Shown piece by piece: positions 59,008 through 64,000 of a stretch of DNA of 64,000 nucleotides. The position numbers and the translations under genes are program-made. The notes below the pieces were generated by a model. The model made no database searches. It saw only the letters and a list, made by a program, of their open reading frames with translations, and was not told where the DNA came from. The stretch is from Synechococcus sp. CCY 0621 (GTDB lineage: Bacteria; Cyanobacteriota; Cyanobacteriia; PCC-6307; Cyanobiaceae): the NCBI RefSeq assembly GCF_019038465.1, contig NZ_JAFKRH010000038.1, positions 124,001 through 188,000 on the forward strand. Direction: 5' to 3'. The stretch's first letter is position 1. Each line of letters begins with the position of its first letter.

Positions 59008-59807
59008 TGGATTCGCAGGCTGCCCGTTCCTTCCTTCGCGACGACCGGTCGGACGCCAGGAGACGGGCCGCGAACCTGCGCATCACCGGCACCGATGTGA
59101 GCGGCGAGGCCTCCGGAGCCAGCTGCGTGATCACCACCGACAGCGAAGGCCGGCGTCTGGCGCGCCAATCCAGCCACGTGCAGTCGATCGAACTGCGCAC
59201 CTACGTCTTCCTGGATTCGCTCCAGCCCCAGTTGGCGTCCTACATGGGCACGGTGTCCCATGGCTTCCTGCCGATTCCCGGCGATGCCTGCCTGTGGCTG
59301 GAGGTGTCGCCCGGGATGGCGGTGCACCGGGTGACCGACATCGCCCTGAAGGCCAGCACGGTGCGGCTCGGCCAGATGGTGGTGGAGCGTGCCTTCGGCT
59401 CCCTGGCCCTCTACCACCGCGACCAGAGCAATGTGCTCCACTCCGGTGACGTGGTGCTGGAGGCCATCGGCAGCCGGGTGGAACTGCGCAGCCGCTGTGA
59501 GGTCACCTGGACCGAGATCATCCGGGCGATCACGCCCGACCATGCCGTGCTGATCAACCGCCAGAACCGCCGCGGCTCGATGATCCAGGCCGGCATGAGC
59601 ATGTTCATCCTCGAGACCGAGCCAGCCGGTTACGTGCTGATAGCCGCCAATGAGGCGGAGAAGGGCTCCAACATCACCGTGGTCGACGTCAAGGCCGTCG
59701 GCGCCTTCGGCCGCCTCACCCTGGCGGGCAAGGAGGGCGATGTGGAGGAGGCCGCCGCCGCTGCGATGCGCGCCGTGGCCCAGATCAACGCCGGCGCCGG
59801 CGCCTGA
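59007..59807 (+). CDS. csoS1D: carboxysome shell protein CsoS1D (tandem-domain BMC-T)
   Basis: A tandem BMC-domain trimer that forms a gated pore in alpha-carboxysome shells. 266 residues. The first domain contains [20 protein letters not shown] and [15 protein letters not shown] with the Glu-Arg gating pair; the second contains [20 protein letters not shown] and [20 protein letters not shown]. The N-terminal ~45 residues are variable, as in other CsoS1D proteins. The ATG at 59007 overlaps the stop of the decayed GGDEF gene; a GTG at 59004 is also in frame. It is not adjacent to csoS1A, with rdgB and sbtAB between. Confidence 0.96.
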   Translation: MDSQAARSFLRDDRSDARRRAANLRITGTDVSGEASGASCVITTDSEGRRLARQSSHVQSIELRTYVFLDSLQPQLASYMGTVSHGFLPIPGDACLWLEVSPGMAVHRVTDIALKASTVRLGQMVVERAFGSLALYHRDQSNVLHSGDVVLEAIGSRVELRSRCEVTWTEIIRAITPDHAVLINRQNRRGSMIQAGMSMFILETEPAGYVLIAANEAEKGSNITVVDVKAVGAFGRLTLAGKEGDVEEAAAAAMRAVAQINAGAGA

Positions 59808-59836
59808 TCACGGCCGGACCGGGGCGGCTGAACGGC

Positions 59837-60433
59837 TCAGCCCAGGCCCAGCAGACGTTTCAGACCCGGAGCCATCGCCCGGGCTGCTTTGCCGCGGCTG
59901 CCCAGCCGGCTCTTGAGGTGCTCCCCCATGGCGGCATAGCTGCAACCGGCTTCGCGCACATGGAAGATCGGGTCGTAGCCGCCGCCATGGCCCGAAGCTT
60001 CCCGCAGGATCAGCCCCCGGCAGAGCCCTTCCGACTCCAGCACCACCTCACCGGTGGGGTCGGCGAGGGCCATCGCGCTCACGAAGGTGCCGCCGCGGTA
60101 GAGGGAATCGCCGAGCTCGTGCAGCAGCCGGTGGATCCGCTCGTGGTCGGTGGGGGCATATCGGGCCGAATGCAGACCCGGGCGGCCATCGAGGGCGTCC
60201 ACCTCCAGTCCCGAATCATCGGCCAGCGACCAGCAACCGGTGAGAGAGGCCACGGTGGAGGCCTTCAGCCGCGCGTTCTCCGCATAGGTGTGGCCCGTCT
60301 CCTCGATCTCCAGGCCCTTGGGCTGCTGTCGCACCTCCAGACCAGCCGCCTCGAGCATCGCCGAGATCTCGGCCACCTTGTGAGGGTTGCCGCTGGCGAT
60401 CACCAGCACCGGGCGGGAAGGGGAGAGGGTCAA
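59837..60433 (-). CDS. rdgB: inosine/xanthosine triphosphate pyrophosphatase (RdgB/HAM1)
   Basis: Hydrolyses deaminated purine nucleoside triphosphates to protect nucleic acids. 198 residues: VLVIASGNPHKVAEISAMLE is the substrate-binding start, ETGHTYAENARLKA and SLADDSGLEVDALDGRPGLH are the family motifs, and GHGGGYDPIF is near the C-terminus. It is convergent with csoS1D and divergent from sbtA. In related picocyanobacteria a ham1-like gene lies between csoS1D and csoS1, so this position is conserved. Confidence 0.96.
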   Translation of the reverse strand: MTLSPSRPVLVIASGNPHKVAEISAMLEAAGLEVRQQPKGLEIEETGHTYAENARLKASTVASLTGCWSLADDSGLEVDALDGRPGLHSARYAPTDHERIHRLLHELGDSLYRGGTFVSAMALADPTGEVVLESEGLCRGLILREASGHGGGYDPIFHVREAGCSYAAMGEHLKSRLGSRGKAARAMAPGLKRLLGLG

Positions 60434-60507
60434 GCCGGGCCCACGGGGGGCCCCATTGTGGTGCAGAGAGGTGTGGCGGGCGCTGAAGGGGTGGGGCAGG
60501 ACGGGTT

Positions 60508-60522
60508 GAACATTCCACCCCC
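60508..60522 (+). promoter_or_regulatory. copy 1 of a 15-base motif shared with csoS1A
   Basis: GAACATTCCACCCCC in the 237-base region between rdgB and sbtA, 148 bases upstream of the sbtA ATG and 75 bases upstream of rdgB's. The identical 15 bases occur at 62202-62216, just upstream of csoS1A. I did not notice a third copy. A shared binding site for carbon-limitation control is plausible. Confidence 0.5.
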
Positions 60523-60670
60523 GGAAAACTCCAGGGTTCCTGCCCCGGGGCGGACGATAGGGAATTCGCCGCCGATCGGACGAATCGAGCGGTCAACATT
60601 GCGCGACCGGTGACGGGCGACGGACAGATTCGCCCTTAGGTTGCCAGCACCCTTTGGGCGCCGGAGGGCG

Positions 60671-61705
60671 ATGCAGTCGAGCCTGGTCCTACAGAACCTG
60701 CTCTCAGCGCCGGTGCTGTTCTTCTTTCTGGGCATCCTCGGGGTGCTGGTGGGCTCCGACCTGGAGATCCCCTCCCCGCTGCCGAAGCTCTTCTCCCTTT
60801 ACCTGCTGCTGGCCATCGGCTTCAAGGGGGGAATGGAGCTGGCCCACAGCGGCCTCGGTCCCCAGGTGCTGCTGACGATTGGTGCGGCGGTGGTGATGTC
60901 ATTGCTGGTGCCCCTGACGAGCTTCCTGCTCTTGCGGCTGCGCCTGGATGGCTACAACGCCGCGGCCATCGCCGCCTCCTATGGCTCGATCAGCGCCGTG
61001 ACCTTCATCACGGCCGAGAGCTTCCTCAATGTGCTGGAGGTGAACTTCGACGGCTTCATGGTGGCGGCCCTGGCCCTGATGGAATCGCCGGCGATCGTGG
61101 TGGGGGTGATCCTGGCCAAGCTCTCGGCCCCGGCCGAGGATCGGGAGTCCGCCGGGGACCAGGAGAACGGCTCGGATCTGGAGAATGGCGGGGGGAGTCT
61201 GCGCTGGCGGGAAGTGCTCCAGGAGGCCTTTCTCAACGGTTCGGTGTACCTGTTGATCGGCAGTCTGGTGATCGGCTATGTGGTGGCCGCCTTCAGCCCG
61301 GCGGGGCTGGAGAAGATGGATCCCTTCACCGAAAAACTGTTCTACGGAGCCCTCTGTTTCTTCCTGCTCGACATGGGCATCGTGGCGGCGCAGCGGCTAC
61401 GGGACCTGCGCCAGACGGGGGCCTTCCTGATCGGCTTCTCCCTGCTGGCCCCCCCCGTGCACGCCCTGGTGGGACTGCTGGTCAGTGCCCTGCTGGGCCT
61501 GAGCCAGGGCAACACCCTGCTGTTCATGGTGCTCTGCGCCAGCGCCTCCTACATCGCCGTGCCGGCGGCGATGCGCATGACCGTTCCGCAGGCCAACCCG
61601 AGCCTGTACATCTCCACGGCCCTGGGCCTCACCTTCCCCTTCAATGTGGTGATCGGAATTCCTCTGTACATGGCGCTGACCCGATACGTCATCCCCGTCG
61701 GCTGA
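60671..61705 (+). CDS. sbtA: SbtA-family sodium-dependent bicarbonate transporter
   Basis: High-affinity bicarbonate uptake at the plasma membrane, feeding the carboxysome. About 344 residues with ten membrane helices in two halves (VLFFFLGILGVLVGSDLEIP, AAAIAASYGSISAVTFITAE, LFYGALCFFLLDMGIVAAQR). The cytoplasmic loop (~155-185) is acidic and variable. ATG 60671 with GGAGGG six bases upstream is the likely start. It is slightly shorter than beta-cyanobacterial SbtA. sbtB lies 46 bases downstream. Confidence 0.95.
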   Translation: MQSSLVLQNLLSAPVLFFFLGILGVLVGSDLEIPSPLPKLFSLYLLLAIGFKGGMELAHSGLGPQVLLTIGAAVVMSLLVPLTSFLLLRLRLDGYNAAAIAASYGSISAVTFITAESFLNVLEVNFDGFMVAALALMESPAIVVGVILAKLSAPAEDRESAGDQENGSDLENGGGSLRWREVLQEAFLNGSVYLLIGSLVIGYVVAAFSPAGLEKMDPFTEKLFYGALCFFLLDMGIVAAQRLRDLRQTGAFLIGFSLLAPPVHALVGLLVSALLGLSQGNTLLFMVLCASASYIAVPAAMRMTVPQANPSLYISTALGLTFPFNVVIGIPLYMALTRYVIPVG

Positions 61706-61751
61706 GCCCAGGCCCCACATCATCCCCTCGCCAAACCGTCGCCCCGACACC

Positions 61752-62033
61752 ATGAAACGCATCGATCTGTTTCTCAGCGAACGGGAGTTGAACCGGGTCT
61801 GCAAGGCCATCACCGCAGCCGGGGCCAAGGGCTATTCGGTGATGCGGCACGTCACGGGCATGGGGCCGTCCGGGGAGATCTCCGAAGGGATGGATTTCAG
61901 CGGGCTGGGGGCCAATGCCCATGTGATCGTGTTCGTCGAGGACACCGTGCTGGCGGCCGTGAGCAAAGCCCTGAAGCCCCTGCTGAAGCGCTATGGCGGC
62001 GTGGGCTTCGTCTCCAGCGCCGAGCCCCTCTGA
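61752..62033 (+). CDS. sbtB: PII-like SbtA regulator SbtB
   Basis: A 93-residue PII-fold protein that binds SbtA and adenine nucleotides in relatives. FLSERELNRVCKAITAAGAK, the T-loop region GYSVMRHVTGMGPSGEISEG and AHVIVFVEDTVLAAVSKALK are the family pattern. The C-terminal redox extension with a CGPEGC-type motif that is known in Synechocystis SbtB is absent: the protein stops at GGVGFVSSAEPL. An intrinsic terminator at 62078-62095 follows. Confidence 0.93.
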   Translation: MKRIDLFLSERELNRVCKAITAAGAKGYSVMRHVTGMGPSGEISEGMDFSGLGANAHVIVFVEDTVLAAVSKALKPLLKRYGGVGFVSSAEPL

Positions 62034-62077
62034 ACCGGGCTGGCGGCCCCGCAGCGACCGCGCCGGAAGCAGCGATC

Positions 62078-62095
62078 AAGCAAAGCTTGCTTTTT
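62078..62095 (+). terminator. intrinsic terminator of sbtA-sbtB
   Basis: AAGCAA (62078-62083), loop AGC, TTGCTT (62087-62092), followed directly by more Ts (62091-62095): a six-pair hairpin with U-tract, 44 bases after the sbtB stop. It separates the sbtAB transcript from csoS1A and cbbL. Confidence 0.7.
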
Positions 62096-62164
62096 GTGTT
62101 GCACTGATCAGCTGCTCTTATCAGCCGATCGCAAAACCTTGATGGCCGCCGGGCCGCCAATCGC

Positions 62165-62186
62165 TTGACGGAGGGTTTGACGGAGG
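62165..62186 (+). promoter_or_regulatory. tandem direct repeat upstream of csoS1A
   Basis: Two identical TTGACGGAGG copies (62165-62174 and 62177-62186), a 12-base period, 48 bases before the csoS1A ATG. Each also contains a -35-like TTGACG. No good -10 box follows at 16-18 bases. Possible binding site of a regulator such as the LysR-type CbbR, or paired -35 elements. Confidence 0.5.
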
Positions 62187-62201
62187 AGCAAGGTTGCACA
62201 C

Positions 62202-62216
62202 GAACATTCCACCCCC
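62202..62216 (+). promoter_or_regulatory. copy 2 of the 15-base motif, before csoS1A
   Basis: GAACATTCCACCCCC identical to 60508-60522, ending 18 bases before the csoS1A ATG and just upstream of the AGGAG ribosome-binding site (62224-62228). Its proximity to the start suggests a leader or translational element as well as a possible operator. Confidence 0.5.
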
Positions 62217-62234
62217 CTCCTCCAGGAGCAGGTA

Positions 62235-62546
62235 ATGGCAAACGAAACCATGGGCATCGCCCTCGGCATGATCGAGACACGCGGTCTGGTCCCCGCCATC
62301 GAAGCGGCTGACGCCATGACCAAAGCCGCCGAAGTGCGTCTCATTGGTCGCGAATTCGTCGGCGGCGGCTACGTCACCGTCCTGGTGCGGGGTGAAACCG
62401 GTGCCGTCAACGCCGCCGTTCGCGCCGGCGCCGACGCCTGCGAGCGGGTGGGTGATGGCCTGGTGGCCGCCCACATCATCGCCCGTCCCCACCGTGAAGT
62501 GGAGCCGGCGCTGAACAGCAGCTTCGGCCTGGGATCGAAGGACTGA
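62235..62546 (+). CDS. csoS1A: alpha-carboxysome major shell protein CsoS1
   Basis: The hexameric BMC-H shell protein of the alpha-carboxysome. 103 residues: MGIALGMIETRGLVPAIEAA, VRLIGREFVGGGYVTVLVRG and RAGADACERVGDGLVAAHII are the BMC core, and REVEPALNSSFGLGSKD is the C-terminal tail. An AGGAG lies six bases from ATG 62235. It is followed after 51 bases by cbbL, the standard start of the cso operon, whose later genes are beyond the window. Confidence 0.98.
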   Translation: MANETMGIALGMIETRGLVPAIEAADAMTKAAEVRLIGREFVGGGYVTVLVRGETGAVNAAVRAGADACERVGDGLVAAHIIARPHREVEPALNSSFGLGSKD

Positions 62547-62597
62547 GCGGTCAAGGCGACCCTCTGATTTTTCATCCGAACCCATCCGAACAATCCC

Positions 62598-64000
62598 ATG
62601 AGCAAGAAGTACGACGCCGGGGTCAAGGAGTACCGCGACACTTACTGGACTCCCGATTACGTCCCCCTCGACACCGACCTGCTGGCCTGCTTCAAGTGCA
62701 CCGGCCAGGAAGGTGTGCCCAAGGAAGAAGTGGCTGCCGCCGTGGCCGCCGAGTCCTCCACCGGCACCTGGTCCACTGTGTGGTCCGAGCTCCTCACCGA
62801 TCTCGACTTCTACAAGGGCCGCTGCTACCGCATCGAAGACGTCCCTGGTGACAAGGAGTCGTTCTATGCCTTCATCGCCTACCCCCTCGACCTGTTCGAG
62901 GAAGGCTCGGTGACCAACGTGCTCACCTCCCTGGTGGGCAACGTGTTCGGCTTCAAGGCCCTGCGTCACCTGCGTCTGGAAGACATCCGCTTCCCGATGG
63001 CCTTCATCAAGACCTGCCCCGGCCCGCCGAACGGCATCTGCGTCGAACGCGACCGGATGAACAAGTACGGCCGTCCCCTGCTGGGTTGCACCATCAAGCC
63101 GAAGCTCGGCCTCTCCGGCAAGAACTACGGCCGGGTGGTCTACGAATGCCTCCGCGGTGGCCTCGACTTCACCAAGGACGACGAGAACATCAACTCCCAG
63201 CCCTTCCAGCGCTGGCAGAACCGTTTCGAGTTCGTGGCCGAAGCCGTCCAGCTCGCCCAGGAAGAAACCGGCGAGAAGAAGGGGCATTACCTCAACTGCA
63301 CCGCCGCCACTCCTGAGGAGATGTACGAGCGGGCTGAGTTCGCCAAGGAACTCGGGCAGCCGATCATCATGCACGACTACATCACCGGTGGCTTCACGGC
63401 CAACACCGGTCTGTCGAAGTGGTGCCGCAAGAACGGCATGCTGCTGCACATTCACCGCGCCATGCACGCGGTGATCGACCGCCATCCCAAGCACGGCATC
63501 CACTTCCGGGTGCTGGCCAAGTGCCTGCGCCTCTCCGGTGGCGACCAGCTGCACACCGGCACCGTGGTGGGCAAGCTCGAGGGTGACCGTCAGACCACCC
63601 TGGGCTTCATCGACCAGCTGCGCGAATCCTTCATCCCCGAAGACCGCACCCGCGGCAACTTCTTCGATCAGGACTGGGGTTCGATGCCCGGCGTCTTCGC
63701 CGTGGCCTCCGGCGGCATCCACGTGTGGCACATGCCCGCCCTGGTTGCCATCTTCGGTGACGACTCCGTTCTCCAGTTCGGTGGTGGCACCCACGGTCAC
63801 CCCTGGGGCTCGGCCGCCGGCGCCGCCGCCAACCGGGTGGCCCTGGAAGCCTGCGTCAAGGCCCGCAACGCCGGCCGCGAGATCGAGAAGGAAGGCCGCG
63901 ACATCCTCATGGAAGCCGCCAAGCACAGCCCCGAGCTGGCCATCGCCCTCGAGACCTGGAAGGAAATCAAGTTCGAGTTCGACACCGTCGACAAGCTCGA
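62598..64000 (+). CDS. cbbL: Rubisco form IA large subunit (nearly complete, runs off the right edge)
   Basis: Fixes CO2 inside the carboxysome. 467 of roughly 470 codons are in the window, and only the last few residues are missing. [20 protein letters not shown] is the form IA N-terminus, typical of alpha-cyanobacteria and proteobacteria. [20 protein letters not shown] has a catalytic Lys, [17 protein letters not shown] the carbamylated Lys and metal ligands, and [20 protein letters not shown] and [14 protein letters not shown] close the active site. This subunit type identifies the organism's group. Confidence 0.99.
   Translation, partial: MSKKYDAGVKEYRDTYWTPDYVPLDTDLLACFKCTGQEGVPKEEVAAAVAAESSTGTWSTVWSELLTDLDFYKGRCYRIEDVPGDKESFYAFIAYPLDLFEEGSVTNVLTSLVGNVFGFKALRHLRLEDIRFPMAFIKTCPGPPNGICVERDRMNKYGRPLLGCTIKPKLGLSGKNYGRVVYECLRGGLDFTKDDENINSQPFQRWQNRFEFVAEAVQLAQEETGEKKGHYLNCTAATPEEMYERAEFAKELGQPIIMHDYITGGFTANTGLSKWCRKNGMLLHIHRAMHAVIDRHPKHGIHFRVLAKCLRLSGGDQLHTGTVVGKLEGDRQTTLGFIDQLRESFIPEDRTRGNFFDQDWGSMPGVFAVASGGIHVWHMPALVAIFGDDSVLQFGGGTHGHPWGSAAGAAANRVALEACVKARNAGREIEKEGRDILMEAAKHSPELAIALETWKEIKFEFDTVDKL

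Noticed and set aside
60434-60670. An NdhR/CcmR-type site (ATAG-N8-CTAT) before sbtA
   Set aside because: An ATAG is present, but no CTAT follows at the proper spacing.
62034-62234. A riboswitch or small RNA in the gap before csoS1A
   Set aside because: Only the sbtB terminator, a direct repeat and the shared 15-mer stand out, and no larger conserved fold is apparent by eye.

Overview
The window comes from a GC-rich alpha-cyanobacterium of the Cyanobium / freshwater-brackish Synechococcus type. The evidence is direct: a form IA Rubisco large subunit (cbbL) follows the carboxysome shell gene csoS1A, with csoS1D and the bicarbonate transporter pair sbtA-sbtB just upstream. The window also carries psaM, psb27, a light-dependent protochlorophyllide reductase (por), the dark-operative enzyme chlL-chlB-chlN, crr6, tab2, and the alkane pair ado-aar. 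Gene density is very high. Many neighbours overlap by 1-8 bases (ATGA, TGATG), several convergent pairs overlap by 40-70 bases, and no gene-free stretch exceeds about 300 bases. GTG, TTG and even CTG starts are common. I saw no rRNA, tRNA or CRISPR array.

Layout. 1-8.7 kb is mostly minus strand: a partial DUF3153-like protein, argB, DUF2854, ssb, a PfkB-type kinase, purA, psb27 and proS, with cobK-cutA on plus. 8.8-17.8 kb mixes small conserved proteins, a methyltransferase, a C-x5-C ferredoxin with an ArsC/Spx-like protein, a large membrane protein, lepB, a dihydroorotase-like protein without catalytic residues, a two-domain histidine phosphatase and a CPBP protease. 17.8-21.9 kb holds an FtsL-like candidate coupled to ftsI, an EF-hand transaldolase and a lone cNMP-binding protein. 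22-26.6 kb on minus: a geranylgeranyl-reductase-like flavoprotein, frr, pyrH, cobO and a tyrosine recombinase. 26.8-35.6 kb on plus: hemH with a C-terminal CAB-like segment, an M23 peptidase, ilvB with a C-terminal zinc ribbon, a nuclease-like secreted protein, ppsA and a flavoprotein. 35.5-38.5 kb on minus: rps1-like, tab2, pgeF. 38.5-43.8 kb on plus: creatininase-like, ado, aar, accA, an SDR and folE. 43.8-48.5 kb: trpF, an M50 protease, a lipoate/octanoate transferase, a TauE/SafE permease and crr6.

48.6-64 kb is a photosynthesis and carbon-concentration block: psaM, por, two linked genes of unknown function, mntP, chlN-chlB-chlL, a decayed oxygen-sensor/GGDEF gene, csoS1D, rdgB, sbtA, sbtB, csoS1A and cbbL. 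From memory, psaM / por / chlLBN / csoS1D / rdgB / csoS1 / rbcL is a syntenic backbone in Prochlorococcus and marine Synechococcus. Here it also carries the unknown pair, mntP, the pseudogene and sbtAB.

The most interesting signals are: a 15-base motif shared by the sbtA and csoS1A upstream regions, next to a tandem TTGACGGAGG repeat; the multi-lesion ODP-GGDEF pseudogene; a candidate for a cyanobacterial FtsL; a catalytically dead dihydroorotase homologue; and trpF and cobK, which can only reach their conserved N-termini from non-canonical CTG starts.
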